From Pokkaliibacter sp046614695 (GTDB lineage Bacteria > Pseudomonadota > Gammaproteobacteria > Pseudomonadales > Balneatricaceae): 64,000 nucleotides of DNA. Made by a program: the position numbers and the translations under genes. Positions within the stretch are counted from its first letter, which is position 1. Each line of letters begins with the position of its first letter. Location of the stretch: positions 186,001 through 250,000 of the forward strand of contig NZ_JBKKHQ010000012.1 in assembly GCF_046614695.1 (NCBI RefSeq), in the 5' to 3' direction. The notes under the pieces are model-generated. The model did no database searches. It was not told where the DNA came from and saw only the letters and a list, made by a program, of their open reading frames with translations. Shown here piece by piece: positions 17,100-26,856 of this stretch.

Positions 17100-17972
17100 G
17101 TGCGGCGGTTTATTGAACAACGCGTCATCGGCATGACCGGGCTGGTGCTCAAAGGGGTGGATTATGATCAGCCACTCGGTGATCCCGGGCTGTATGGCCC
17201 GCATTCCCAGGTCTGGCGTGTGCACTCGGATTTCACCTGCATGCTTTGTGGTGGCGTGGCCGCCTTGCTGCTGCAGATGATGCATCCACTGACACTGGCG
17301 GGTGTGTGGGATCACTCCAATTTTCGTGAGGATATGATTGGCCGGCTGCGCCGCACCGGGCAGTTTATCGCCGCCACCTCCTTTGCTTCTGAACCTCAGG
17401 CGCAGGCGATTGTCGACAAGGTTCGGGGCATACATGACCGCATTGAAGGCATCGCGGCAGATGGGCGTCATTACCGGGCTAATGATCCGGCGCTACTGAC
17501 CTGGGTGCATGTCGCAGAAGTGCGAAGCTTTCTGCATGCCTATTGCCGCTACAAGCATCCGCTGACACGTGAGGAACAGGATACCTATTACCGTGAAGTC
17601 GCGCTGAATGCACGGATGCTGGGAGCGGAAAATGTCCCGGAGTCGGTGGACGAGGTTGAGGCCTACATGGCAGCTATGCGCTCTGAGCTACTGGTGGATG
17701 ACCGTGTTCGCGAAGTGCGGGATTTACTGCGCTCAAGCTATCTTGGCAGCAAGGCCATGTTGCCGGTATTGCGTCTTTTTATGTATGCCGCAGCGGATTT
17801 GTTGCCACGTTGGGCAGCGCAGGAGCTTGAGCTGGATTTACATCGCCCCCAAAGAATTGCCGTTCGCGGCTCAGTAAAAACCGTGGCCAGTGTGCTGCGC
17901 TGGGCCGTTCGTGACAGTGCCGCGATGCGTTCGCGAAAACGCATGGGTTTGCCGCCAACCCGCGTCGATTAA
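17100..17972 (+). CDS. MpaB-like (DUF2236) oxygenase-family protein
   Basis: A 290-residue helical protein of the DUF2236/MpaB group, relatives of heme-binding latex-clearing oxygenases. The opening YGPHSQVWRVHSDFTCMLCG and LLLQMMHPLTLAGVWDHSNF carry conserved Arg and His. Family motifs follow in RTGQFIAATSF and TWVHVAEVRSFLHAY. GTG start at 17100 with GGAG upstream. It has no signal peptide. A heme role is inferred; the substrate is unknown. Confidence 0.8.
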   Translation: MRRFIEQRVIGMTGLVLKGVDYDQPLGDPGLYGPHSQVWRVHSDFTCMLCGGVAALLLQMMHPLTLAGVWDHSNFREDMIGRLRRTGQFIAATSFASEPQAQAIVDKVRGIHDRIEGIAADGRHYRANDPALLTWVHVAEVRSFLHAYCRYKHPLTREEQDTYYREVALNARMLGAENVPESVDEVEAYMAAMRSELLVDDRVREVRDLLRSSYLGSKAMLPVLRLFMYAAADLLPRWAAQELELDLHRPQRIAVRGSVKTVASVLRWAVRDSAAMRSRKRMGLPPTRVD

Positions 17973-18024
17973 GGCTTTCGCTGACTGTTGTTCAATTACA
18001 ACAGTGCTTTGTCAGTTCCCCGTC

Positions 18025-18076
18025 TTGCTATTGTCTGCCTAGGCAGTATATTTCACCCTACTTGCTGCCTAGGCAG
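18025..18076. promoter_or_regulatory. Promoter with twin operator palindromes for the marR-efflux operon
   Basis: TTGCTA (18025-18030) and TATATT (18047-18052) form a -35/-10 pair with a 16-base spacer. The perfect palindrome CTGCCTAGGCAG fills the spacer at 18035-18046 and recurs at 18065-18076, just beyond the expected start site. The centres are 30 bp apart, about three helical turns. A repressor bound to both sites would block the promoter; the MarR protein encoded next is the obvious candidate. Confidence 0.8.
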
Positions 18077-18163
18077 TAATAAGTAATGTGATCTTTTTGC
18101 TGCTGAGCAGCTTTTTCTCTGCCGAAGGTACAAGGCTGTGCCTGTTCGGCCCGGAACACTCCT

Positions 18164-18637
18164 ATGGCTAATTACGATGGTGAGGCAATGGCCTCAGTCA
18201 CTTATACCCTGGGGCATCTGGTTCACCTGTTGAATGTTTATAAGGACCGCCAGCTGGATAAATACCTGGCGCCTTATGACGTGACGGCAGCGCAGTTCAA
18301 GGTGCTGTTAACACTGGCCCGACAGGGCGATTGCAGTGTGGCCTGCCTGAGTAAGGCATTGCCGATGGATTCAGGGGCTGCCACCCGGATGGTGGATCGT
18401 CTGGTACAAAAAGAGCTGGTCGAACGTGCTCGTAACGAAGAAGACCGCCGCCAGATTCAAGTCAGGCTGACGCCGCAGGGCGAAGCCTTCCGCCTCGAAA
18501 TACATAAAGTGGCGGCCGATTTTCTTAACGAATTTACCGAACCTTTAAGTCGTGACGAGCTGACAGAGCTTGAACGGCTGATGAAGAAATTACTGGCTCC
18601 TTCAGGAATGCTGAAGGAACAGGCCCAGGAGGACTGA
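18164..18637 (+). CDS. MarR family transcriptional repressor
   Basis: A 157-residue winged-helix regulator. The recognition region includes VTAAQFKVLLTLARQG, SKALPMDSGAATRMVDRLVQKELVER and the wing NEEDRRQIQVRLTPQGEAF. It is the first gene of a four-gene efflux operon (gaps of 4, 11 and 12 bases), so it probably represses its own operon and releases on binding a toxic aromatic or fatty compound, as MarR/EmrR proteins do. Its likely operators are the two palindromes upstream. Confidence 0.9.
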   Translation: MANYDGEAMASVTYTLGHLVHLLNVYKDRQLDKYLAPYDVTAAQFKVLLTLARQGDCSVACLSKALPMDSGAATRMVDRLVQKELVERARNEEDRRQIQVRLTPQGEAFRLEIHKVAADFLNEFTEPLSRDELTELERLMKKLLAPSGMLKEQAQED

Positions 18638-18641
18638 TTCC

Positions 18642-20114
18642 ATGGTACTGCGTTTAACTCTTATAGCCGCCGTGACAGTGCTGACGCTGTCGGGTTGTGC
18701 ATCCACCGATGGACTATCCACTCACGGCAAACTGATGGACCCCTCCACGCTGGAAGGTAAAAACACCCTGGGCGATACCTCCCAGAGTGAGCTTGCCTGG
18801 CCTCAGCAGCAATGGTGGACCCAGTTCAATGATCCCAAACTGAATGCCCTGATCAAGGAAGCGCTGGAAAACAGCCCAAGCCTGCAGGTGGCAGATGCCC
18901 GTGCCCGTGAAGCGCAGGCTGCCGTCATCGCAGCGGATGCTGCACGCAAGCCTACCGTTGAAGGCGAGGCGGGTATTACCCGTTCACGTATTTCCCGTGT
19001 GGATGATCCGCGCGGCCAGGGCGATGTCTACGGTACGGTGCGTAACCTGTCGGCCACGGCCAGCTACACCTTTGATCTCTGGGGCGGCCAGCGTGCTGCC
19101 TGGGAAGGTGCGGTGGGTAGTGCCAAGGCTGCAGAAATTGATCGTCAGGCGGCACGTTTGACCCTCGCGGCGGATGTGGCTGCGGCTTATAACCAGCTCG
19201 GTCTTGCCTATGCGGTGGAAGATATTGCCAAGTCGGATCTCAAGCGCGCGCGCAATATGCTGAAGTTGTCCCAGCAGCGCTACGACGCTGGCCTCGATAG
19301 CCAGGTTCAGCTCAAGCAAAACCAGAGTAAGGAAGCCGCATCCCACGCCAGCCTGCTGGCTGCCGAGCAGACGGTGAAAAGTGCGCAGATTCAGCTGGCG
19401 GTGTTACTGGGTAAAGGCCCGGACCGCGGTACGGATATCGAGCGTCCGACACTGATCGCACCGGATACGGTTTCCCTGCCGGACAATCTGCCTGCAGCAC
19501 TGGCAGGTCGTCGTCCTGACCTGATCGCGGCGCGCTGGAGAGTGGAAGCTGCCAGCAAGAATATTGATTCGGCCAAAACCAGCTTTTACCCGAACCTGAA
19601 CCTGTCGGCGACGGCGGGTGTGAAAGCGGTACTGGGTGATGCGATTTTCGCCAGCCAGAGCCAGTTCTTTAATGTGGGCCCTGCGATTTCCCTGCCGATC
19701 TTTGAAGGCGGCCGTTTGCGCTCAGAGCTGGCCAGCAAGGATGCCCAGTACGATCTGGCGGTGGCGAACTATAACCAGTCGCTGGTGAACGCCATGGGCG
19801 ATATCGGCGAGCAGATTACCCAGTTCCGTTCACTGGATGCCCGTATTGCCGAGCAGACCCGTGCCCGTGATATCGCCAAATCTTCTTATGACATTGCCAT
19901 GCAGCGTTACGGCGCCGGTATTGGCAGCTATCTGGATGCGCTGAGTGTTGAACAGCAATTGTTCGATGCCGATCAGCAGCTGGCATCGCTCAAGTCCGAG
20001 CGTGTGGCCAGCGCCATCAAACTTATGCAGGCCCTCGGTGGCGGCTATCAGGTATCCGACGATCTTGCGGCACCTGAAGCCAAGCCAACTGATGCTGCAG
20101 CCGAGACGCACTGA
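18642..20114 (+). CDS. Outer-membrane efflux factor, NodT family lipoprotein
   Basis: A 490-residue TolC-like channel. A lipoprotein signal with TLSGCAS gives the acyl anchor. Two repeated outer-membrane efflux segments follow; family motifs include PQQQWWTQFNDPKLNALIKEAL, LAGRRPDLIAARWRVEAA and FYPNLNLSA. It should work with the EmrA- and EmrB-like proteins encoded just downstream to span the envelope. It starts four bases after the marR stop. Confidence 0.92.
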   Translation: MVLRLTLIAAVTVLTLSGCASTDGLSTHGKLMDPSTLEGKNTLGDTSQSELAWPQQQWWTQFNDPKLNALIKEALENSPSLQVADARAREAQAAVIAADAARKPTVEGEAGITRSRISRVDDPRGQGDVYGTVRNLSATASYTFDLWGGQRAAWEGAVGSAKAAEIDRQAARLTLAADVAAAYNQLGLAYAVEDIAKSDLKRARNMLKLSQQRYDAGLDSQVQLKQNQSKEAASHASLLAAEQTVKSAQIQLAVLLGKGPDRGTDIERPTLIAPDTVSLPDNLPAALAGRRPDLIAARWRVEAASKNIDSAKTSFYPNLNLSATAGVKAVLGDAIFASQSQFFNVGPAISLPIFEGGRLRSELASKDAQYDLAVANYNQSLVNAMGDIGEQITQFRSLDARIAEQTRARDIAKSSYDIAMQRYGAGIGSYLDALSVEQQLFDADQQLASLKSERVASAIKLMQALGGGYQVSDDLAAPEAKPTDAAAETH

Positions 20115-20125
20115 GAGTAAAGAGC

Positions 20126-21340
20126 ATGACTGACACTGCGAATAATCAAGCTCAAAACGAGCAACAGGGAAAAAACTCCCGCAAGCGCAAAGTCTACTTC
20201 ATCGGCCTGATTCTGGTTCTGGCCGCTGCGGGACTGGGCGTGTACTTCTATCACGAAACCTATGGCCGCTTTTATGAAAGCACTGATGATGCCTATGTGG
20301 ACGGCAACCTGATCGAACTGACTCCTCAGGTCAGCGGTACGGTGGTCAGCATTGCGGTGGATAACGGTGACTTTGTCGAGAAAGGCCAGACTCTGGTGCA
20401 GCTTGATCCAAGCGACAGTGAAGTTCAGCTGCAAAGCGCCGAAGCCGAGCTTGCGCATACTGTGCGTCAGGTTCGTGGTCTCTACAGCAATGTGGATGGC
20501 TACAAGGCTCAGGTGTCTGAGAAACAGGTTGAGGTTCAGCGCGCCGAGGCTGACTATGCCCGTCGTCTGAAACTGTCCAAAGGCGGTGCTATTTCCAAGG
20601 AAGATCTGGCTCACGCCCGCGATGCCCTGAATGCCGCACGCTCTGCACTGACCAATGCCAAGCAGCAACTGGACTCCAATGCGGCGCTGGTGGATGACAC
20701 CGTACTGTCTTCACACCCGGAAATCCGTGCGGCGGCAGCGAAAGTGAAACAGGCCTATCTGGCTCATGAACGCACCACGATCAAGGCGCCGGAAAGTGGC
20801 TATATCGCCCAGCGTTCCGTGCAGCTTGGCAAGCATGTTCAGCCCGGCGCGGCGCTGATGGCGGTGGTGCCTCTGCATCAGGTCTGGATCGATGCCAACT
20901 TCAAGGAGACTCAGCTGCGTGATATGCGCATCGGTCAGGAAGTGGAAGTAGAGTCGGATCTGTACGGCGATGACATCGTTTATCGCGGCAAGGTGGAAAG
21001 CCTGGGCGTGGGTACCGGCAGCGCGTTCTCGTTGCTGCCCGCTCAAAACGCCAGCGGTAACTGGATCAAGATTGTTCAGCGTCTGCCTGTACGTATTCGC
21101 CTCGAAGGTGACAACCTGCAGAAACATCCACTGCGTATTGGCCTTTCAACCAAGGTCACTGTGGATCTGCATAACCAGGATGGCGCACTGCTGCCACCCA
21201 AGTCACCGGATGAACCCCGTTACGAGACCAATGTGTATGACCGTCAGATCGCAGCAGCGGATGAGCTGATCAAACAGCTGATCCACGACAACGGCCCAGC
21301 GGCTGTTGCCATGGCTGACACTGAGGTTGCCAAGCACTAA
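20126..21340 (+). CDS. emrA: EmrA-like membrane fusion protein (HlyD family)
   Basis: A 404-residue periplasmic adaptor with one N-terminal membrane helix (about residues 24-43). The biotinyl-lipoyl-like region contains STDDAYVDGNLIELTPQVSGTV and DNGDFVEKGQTLVQLD. A long helical hairpin is followed by the second lipoyl half (TTIKAPESGYIAQRSVQLG). It connects EmrB in the inner membrane with the NodT-type channel. The order and spacing in the operon support this. Confidence 0.92.
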   Translation: MTDTANNQAQNEQQGKNSRKRKVYFIGLILVLAAAGLGVYFYHETYGRFYESTDDAYVDGNLIELTPQVSGTVVSIAVDNGDFVEKGQTLVQLDPSDSEVQLQSAEAELAHTVRQVRGLYSNVDGYKAQVSEKQVEVQRAEADYARRLKLSKGGAISKEDLAHARDALNAARSALTNAKQQLDSNAALVDDTVLSSHPEIRAAAAKVKQAYLAHERTTIKAPESGYIAQRSVQLGKHVQPGAALMAVVPLHQVWIDANFKETQLRDMRIGQEVEVESDLYGDDIVYRGKVESLGVGTGSAFSLLPAQNASGNWIKIVQRLPVRIRLEGDNLQKHPLRIGLSTKVTVDLHNQDGALLPPKSPDEPRYETNVYDRQIAAADELIKQLIHDNGPAAVAMADTEVAKH

Positions 21341-21352
21341 TTCGAGGCTGTT

Positions 21353-22873
21353 ATGAGTCAAGCGACTTTCAAGCCTGCAAGCCTGGTACTGGCCACCCTT
21401 GGCCTCTCTCTGGCGGTTTTCATGCAGGTTCTCGATACGACTATCGCCAACGTCGCGCTGCCCACCATCGCCGGTAACCTCGGCGTGAGTGGGGAGCAGG
21501 GCACCTGGGTTATCACCTCCTTTGCGGTGTGTAATGCCATTGCCCTGCCGCTGACGGGCTGGCTGGCCCGCCGTTTCGGACAGCTCAAGCTGTTCCTCGG
21601 CGCGGTCATTCTTTTTGTTCTGACCTCGTTTCTGTGTGGTATTTCCCGTTCCATGCCGGAGCTGGTGCTGTTTCGTGCACTTCAGGGTCTGGTGGCAGGT
21701 CCGCTGTACCCCATGGGACAAACGCTGTTGCTGGCGATTTTCCCGGCGGCGAAGCGAGGGATGGCTTTGTCACTGCTTGCCATGGTGGCGGTTGTGGCGC
21801 CGATCATCGGCCCGATTGCCGGTGGCTGGATTACCGATAACTACAGCTGGCCGTGGATTTTCTTTATCAACGTGCCGATTGGGATTATCGCGGTCACTAT
21901 TGTGCTTGGGCAGCTGCGCCATATGCCGGAGAAAACCGTCAAACAGCCTATCGACTATATCGGTCTGATATTGCTGGTACTGGGGGTTGGAACACTGCAG
22001 GTGGTGCTGGATAAAGGTAACGACCTGGACTGGTTTGACTCCAACTTCATTGTCATCGGTACACTGATTGCGTTGGTCGCTCTGGTGACGCTGGTGATGT
22101 GGGAGCTGACGGATAAACACCCGATCATCAACCTGCGCCTCTTTAAGTACCGCAACTTTACCTTCGGTACGCTGGCGCTGGTGATGGGGTATTCCGCCTT
22201 CTTCGGTCTGAACCTGTTGCTGCCCCAGTGGCTGCAAACCCAGCTGGGCTATACCGCCATCTGGGCAGGTCTGGCCGCTGCACCCCTGGGGATATTGCCG
22301 GTATTTCTGTCGCCTATTGTTGGTAAGTACAGCTCGAAGGTGGATCTTCGTCTGCTGGCGGGCGGGTCATTCCTGGTGATGGGCACCACCTCGTTTATGC
22401 GAGCGGCATTCAATACCGAGGTCGACTTTGCCAGCATCGTGCAGGTGCAGGTATTTATGGGGCTTGGGGTGGCGCTGTTCTTTATGCCGACCACCAGCAT
22501 CCTGCTCTCCAGTCTGCCCCATTCGGAGATTGCCGAGGGTTCGGGTCTGGCGACCTTCCTGCGTGTACTTGGTGGCAGCTTTGCCTCGTCGCTGTCGACC
22601 TGGCTCTGGCATCGCCGCGAGATTTTCCACCATGCGCAGCTGACGGAAAATATCACGGCCTATAACCCGCAGGCCCAGCAGTACATCGAACAGATGGGAG
22701 GGGCCAGTCAGGCACATTTTGCCCAGATTGACCGCGTGATTGAGCAGCAGGCCTACATGATGTCGACCATCGACTTCTTCAGCCTGCTGGGATGGATCTT
22801 CTTTGCCCTGATCGTGATTATCATGCTGGCAAAACCACCATTCCACGCCAAGGCCAGCGGCGGCGATCACTAA
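21353..22873 (+). CDS. emrB: EmrB-like DHA2 family drug:proton antiporter
   Basis: A 506-residue transporter with 14 likely membrane helices. The DHA2 signatures LDTTIANVALPTIAGNLG, GWLARRFGQLKLFL and PLYPMGQTLLL are clear. Like E. coli EmrB it should expel hydrophobic toxins through EmrA and the outer-membrane channel. It is the last gene of the operon and is followed by an intrinsic terminator. Confidence 0.93.
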   Translation: MSQATFKPASLVLATLGLSLAVFMQVLDTTIANVALPTIAGNLGVSGEQGTWVITSFAVCNAIALPLTGWLARRFGQLKLFLGAVILFVLTSFLCGISRSMPELVLFRALQGLVAGPLYPMGQTLLLAIFPAAKRGMALSLLAMVAVVAPIIGPIAGGWITDNYSWPWIFFINVPIGIIAVTIVLGQLRHMPEKTVKQPIDYIGLILLVLGVGTLQVVLDKGNDLDWFDSNFIVIGTLIALVALVTLVMWELTDKHPIINLRLFKYRNFTFGTLALVMGYSAFFGLNLLLPQWLQTQLGYTAIWAGLAAAPLGILPVFLSPIVGKYSSKVDLRLLAGGSFLVMGTTSFMRAAFNTEVDFASIVQVQVFMGLGVALFFMPTTSILLSSLPHSEIAEGSGLATFLRVLGGSFASSLSTWLWHRREIFHHAQLTENITAYNPQAQQYIEQMGGASQAHFAQIDRVIEQQAYMMSTIDFFSLLGWIFFALIVIIMLAKPPFHAKASGGDH

Positions 22874-22893
22874 TCGTTGATGCCCGATTCTGG

Positions 22894-22922
22894 AAAAAAG
22901 CCGCTGTAACAGCGGCTTTTTT
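22894..22922. terminator. Intrinsic terminator after emrB
   Basis: A perfect GCCGCT/AGCGGC stem (5-base loop) is flanked by six A and six T. It closes the efflux operon and separates it from the lipid-export locus. Confidence 0.9.
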
Positions 22923-22981
22923 GTGCCTGCGCAGCGGGGTTTTGGCATCTGCGGCGAAGGTGACGGGTAAACGGGTGACAG

Positions 22982-23206
22982 GAAATGTCAGTGATTCTGG
23001 TGGTGGATGTCATTGCTGGCTTTGTCACGCTGCTGCCATTCTCGGTAGCACTGACATTTTCGTTAGCCTTATTGCCTAGTGACCGCCGGGGGGCGGTAGT
23101 GTCAATAATGTGTAAAAGTTTCGGGTGGCGCGAAAAAGGATGAACGCCTGACGATTTCCTGCCACCCAAGGAAGCGGTGGCCCGTGACCGGGCCCAGATG
23201 TCAGTG
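22982..23206. promoter_or_regulatory. Cluster of a repeated motif ahead of the YCF48-MMPL operon
   Basis: The 302-base gap between the emrB terminator and the YCF48-like gene holds no gene but four related sequences. GAAATGTCAGTG is at 22982-22993, GATGTCATTG at 23006-23015, the inverted form CACTGACATTTT at 23049-23060, and CAGATGTCAGTG at 23195-23206. The first is the exact reverse complement of CACTGACATTTC at 53910-53921, upstream of the DUF1302 gene. This suggests operators of a shared regulator. No clear -35/-10 pair was identified. Confidence 0.55.
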
Positions 23207-23224
23207 ATCGCCAGGGGAACGAAC

Positions 23225-24442
23225 ATGAAAGAGTGCAGGGTGTCGTCGAAGGCTGTGGCTGAAGCTTACAGGCGTCATCACCGGATGTGGCAGTGGTCGC
23301 TGACGCTGTTCCTGATCGTCATCATGAATATGGCCAGAGCCGCTGAAATCACCCCGGTGGGCTCCGCGGATTTACGCGAGTATCCGGCGCTGGCGCTGCG
23401 TCATCCTGAGCATACGCTGCAGGTGGATCTGGCCCGTGCAGGCAAACGTATCGTCAGTGTGGGCGAGCGTGGCATTGTGATTTACTCCGACAACGAAGGG
23501 GTTAGCTGGCATCAGGCCGAAGTCCCCGTGAGTGTGATGCTGACGGCGGTGACTTTTATTTCCCCGGAGGAAGGCTGGGCGGTGGGCCACGGCGGTGTGG
23601 TGCTACACAGTACCGATCGTGGTGAGCACTGGCAGAAAGTGCTGGATGGCAACCGGTTGGCAAAGCTCACTATTGAAGATTGGCAACAACATCTTGAGGC
23701 GTTGAACAACTCCATTGATGTGGATGAGTCCGCCATTGAGACCGCGGAATATGCGCTCGAAGATGCCAAGGCCAATGCCACCAGCGCAGCAGGCAATCCA
23801 CTGCTGGATGTCTTTTTCAGCTCTCCCGAGAACGGCTGGCTACTGGGGGCTTATGGTCAGCTTTTTGAAACCCGCGATGGCGGCGCAAACTGGCACTCCA
23901 TCGCCTCCCGTACTGAGAACCCTGACAACCTGCATCTGAATGCGATGACCGAGCTGGCGGATGGCGAGTTGCTGATCGCCGGTGAAGCGGGCCTGTTGCT
24001 GCGAGCCGGTGGCGAAGGGCAGGACTTCGTCGCCGAGACTGACAGCCCCTACGAGGGTTCCTACTTTGGGGTGTTTCGCAGTGCGCAGCGGGTATATCTG
24101 CTGGGGCTGCGCGGTAATGTCTTTGCCGGTGACAGTGCCGGTCATGGCTGGCAACCGGTTAGCCTGAGTGACAGCCAGTCCGTGGCCGCTGCGGCAGAGT
24201 CCTCTGGCGAAGTGGTCATGATCGGTAACGGCGGCTTCTGGGCGCAGGGCAAGGAGTCGGCGCTGAATGCATTAACCGTTGAGACGCTGCCTGAGCGTGC
24301 GGCTCACAGTGCGATATTGCCACTGGACAGCGGCTGGCTGATTGCCGGTAATGACGGCTTAACCCGTATTCCCGCCTCCGGTCCTGAATCGGCGAGCGCC
24401 ATGAACCTGTCTGCTCAGACCAACAAGGAGGGCGCTCAGTGA
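23225..24442 (+). CDS. YCF48/Hcf136-like secreted beta-propeller protein
   Basis: A 405-residue protein with an N-terminal signal peptide (basic n-region, core LTLFLIVIMNMA, cut near ARA-AEI). Repeated propeller blades carry Asp/Asn-box-like strings such as SDNEGVSWHQAEV, STDRGEHWQKVL and TRDGGANWHSI with G(W/G).VG turns. The repeats resemble YCF48-like sialidase-type propellers. It overlaps the MMPL gene by four bases, a linkage common for this family, so it is probably the periplasmic partner of the exporter. ATG 23225 has AGGGGA about 7 nt upstream; an in-frame GTG at 23177 is less likely. Confidence 0.82.
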   Translation: MKECRVSSKAVAEAYRRHHRMWQWSLTLFLIVIMNMARAAEITPVGSADLREYPALALRHPEHTLQVDLARAGKRIVSVGERGIVIYSDNEGVSWHQAEVPVSVMLTAVTFISPEEGWAVGHGGVVLHSTDRGEHWQKVLDGNRLAKLTIEDWQQHLEALNNSIDVDESAIETAEYALEDAKANATSAAGNPLLDVFFSSPENGWLLGAYGQLFETRDGGANWHSIASRTENPDNLHLNAMTELADGELLIAGEAGLLLRAGGEGQDFVAETDSPYEGSYFGVFRSAQRVYLLGLRGNVFAGDSAGHGWQPVSLSDSQSVAAAAESSGEVVMIGNGGFWAQGKESALNALTVETLPERAAHSAILPLDSGWLIAGNDGLTRIPASGPESASAMNLSAQTNKEGAQ

Positions 24443-26835
24443 GTTTTGATGCTCTCCGTCAGCGTCTTAAGCATCCGGTGGACACCCTTGAACAATGGCT
24501 TGAGCGTGAACTCTTTCATAACGTCAAACTGGTGATTGTCAGTTTTGTGCTGATCACCCTGTTCCTCGGCTATCAGGCGCTGGGTATTCGCCCGGATGCC
24601 AACTTCCTCAAGATGATTCCCACCAGTCATCCCTATGTGATGAATTATCTGGCGCACCAGCAGGCGCTGTCAGGGCTGGGGAACAGTCTGCGGGTGGCGG
24701 TGGAGTCCACTGAGGGTGATATCTTCCAGCCGCGCTTTCAGGAGCAGCTGCACAAGATTACCGATGAGCTGTTCTTCCTGCAGGGCGTGGATCGCAGTGG
24801 GCTGAAATCCCTGTGGACGCCGAATGTACGCTGGAGCGAAGTGACGGAGGATGGCTTTGCTGGTGGCCCGGTCGTGCCCGAGGATTACGACGGTTCTCCT
24901 GCCAGCATGGAAAAGCTTCGCCAGAACGTACTGCGCTCAGGACAGATTGGTACGCTGGTCTCGGATGATTTTCGCTCGGCCATTGTGCAGGTGCCGCTGC
25001 TGGATAAAGACCCCGTGACGGGCCAGCCGCTTAATGTGCAGCTCCTGAGTGAGCAGCTGGAGCAGAAGATCCGACAACCTTTTGCCGATGCTGACATCCA
25101 TATCCACATTACCGGCTTTGCCAAAGCCGTCGGCGATCTGATCGCCGGTGCCATGCAGGTTGCGGTGTTCTTTGTGATTGCCATGGCCATCACTCTGGTG
25201 CTGCTGTTGTTTTATGGCCGCTCCTGGCGTTGTGCCCTGCTGCCCCTTCTGACGTCACTGATGGCGGTCATCTGGCAGCTGGGTTTACTGCGTCTGATGG
25301 GCAAAGGGCTTGATCCCTACTCCATGCTGGTGCCGTTTCTGGTGTTTGCCATTGGCGTCAGTCACGGCGTACAGGTGGTGAACGGTGTGGCGCAGGAAAG
25401 TCTGGCGGATGTGACTCCGGATGCGGCCGCCAGGCATACCTTCAGGATGCTGTTTATTCCCGGTATGGTGGCGCTACTGAGTGATGCCATCGGCTTTATC
25501 ACTCTGATCGTGATTAATATTGCGGTGATTCGCGATTTGGCCATCACCGCGAGTATTGGCGTTGCCGCCATTATTCTGTGCAATCTGCTGTTGTTGCCGG
25601 TGGTGCTGGGGCAGGTTTCCCTGCGTCATACCCGGCTGGCGCAGGGGACCCATCATGAAGGTTTTTGGGCGGGGCTTGCCTGGTTCAGTAAACCGGCGGG
25701 TGCCTGGACTGCAGTCATTGTCGCGCTGGTCATGACAGCCGGCGGCGCCTACCTCGCCAGGGATCTGAAAATAGGTGACCTGCAACAAGGTGCGCCGGAG
25801 CTTCGGGCCGACTCCCGCTATAACCTCGACAATGCCTTTATCAATGCGCACTACTCTGCCAGCAGTGATGTGTTTGTGGTGATGGCCGAAACCCCACCGG
25901 AGCAATGCAGCCGCTACGCGACCCTTAAGATGATCGACCGTTTTCAGGGGCGCATGGATGATGTCGCTGGTGTGCAATCGTCGGTGTCTCTGGCCGATGT
26001 TGCCCGGCAAACCACCTGGGGCATGAACGAGGGCAATCTCAAGTGGCGCACACTGGTGGATAATCAGTACCTGATTAACGCCAGCCTGAGTTTTGTGCCG
26101 CCGGGACTGATGGATGCGCGCTGCTCCCTCGTTCCCGTGATTCTCTTTCTGGATGACCACAAGGCTGAAACCTTAAGCCGTGTGGTTGCGGCGGTAAAAG
26201 ACTTTGCCAGCAGGCACAACAGCGATGAACTCAGGTTCAAACTGGCGGCCGGTAACGCCGGCATCGAGGCGGCCACCAATGAAGTGATTGGGCAGGCGCA
26301 ATACACCATGCTGGCCTGGGTCTATGGCGTGGTGGGGTTACTCTGCCTGCTGACTTTCCGCTCCCTGAAAACCGTTGTCTGTATTCTGCTGCCGCTGGCG
26401 ATGACCTCGGTACTCTGTCAGGCGCTGATGGCGATGCTCGGCATCGGAGTGAAAGTCGCGACCCTGCCGGTGATCGCGCTGGGAGTCGGTATTGGTGTCG
26501 ACTACGGAATTTATATCTACTCGCGGTTGAGTGCTGCTCTGGCGCGTGATGAGCCGCTGCCCAAAGCCTATCTTTCTGCCCTGCGAAGCACCGGCAAGTC
26601 CGTGGCCTTTACCGGCCTGACGCTGGCGGTCAGCGTGGGTATCTGGGCCTGGTCGCCGATCAAGTTTCAGGCAGACATGGGCATGCTGCTGACCTTTATG
26701 TTCCTCTGGAACATGCTTGGAGCGCTTATTCTTCTACCTGCGCTGGTGTGTCTGTTGGGCGCGGGGAAGAGTCAATCCGGGAGGCGATCTCCCGATCATC
26801 CTGATGAGGAGCCAGGAATGACCTCATCCGGTTAA
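24439..26835 (+). CDS. MMPL/RND family exporter
   Basis: A 798-residue inner-membrane protein of the predicted RND exporters. Each half has one helix, a large periplasmic loop and about five helices. Typical motifs are LVPFLVFAIGVSHGVQVVNG in the first half and GVGIGVDYGIYIYSRL in the second. Relatives move lipids and hydrophobic molecules with the proton gradient. GTG start at 24439 overlaps the YCF48 stop, so translation is probably coupled. DUF1302 and DUF1329 proteins, the usual companions, are encoded at 50.3-53.8 kb. The cargo is unknown. Confidence 0.87.
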   Translation: MSFDALRQRLKHPVDTLEQWLERELFHNVKLVIVSFVLITLFLGYQALGIRPDANFLKMIPTSHPYVMNYLAHQQALSGLGNSLRVAVESTEGDIFQPRFQEQLHKITDELFFLQGVDRSGLKSLWTPNVRWSEVTEDGFAGGPVVPEDYDGSPASMEKLRQNVLRSGQIGTLVSDDFRSAIVQVPLLDKDPVTGQPLNVQLLSEQLEQKIRQPFADADIHIHITGFAKAVGDLIAGAMQVAVFFVIAMAITLVLLLFYGRSWRCALLPLLTSLMAVIWQLGLLRLMGKGLDPYSMLVPFLVFAIGVSHGVQVVNGVAQESLADVTPDAAARHTFRMLFIPGMVALLSDAIGFITLIVINIAVIRDLAITASIGVAAIILCNLLLLPVVLGQVSLRHTRLAQGTHHEGFWAGLAWFSKPAGAWTAVIVALVMTAGGAYLARDLKIGDLQQGAPELRADSRYNLDNAFINAHYSASSDVFVVMAETPPEQCSRYATLKMIDRFQGRMDDVAGVQSSVSLADVARQTTWGMNEGNLKWRTLVDNQYLINASLSFVPPGLMDARCSLVPVILFLDDHKAETLSRVVAAVKDFASRHNSDELRFKLAAGNAGIEAATNEVIGQAQYTMLAWVYGVVGLLCLLTFRSLKTVVCILLPLAMTSVLCQALMAMLGIGVKVATLPVIALGVGIGVDYGIYIYSRLSAALARDEPLPKAYLSALRSTGKSVAFTGLTLAVSVGIWAWSPIKFQADMGMLLTFMFLWNMLGALILLPALVCLLGAGKSQSGRRSPDHPDEEPGMTSSG

Positions 26836-26856
26836 CCCCTGATTCAGGAGGTGACC

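Noticed and set aside
17985..18004. Inverted repeat CTGTTGT/ACAACAG downstream of the MpaB-like gene, considered as LexA box or terminator
   Set aside because: The spacing does not fit LexA (CTGT-N8-ACAG) and no T-run follows.
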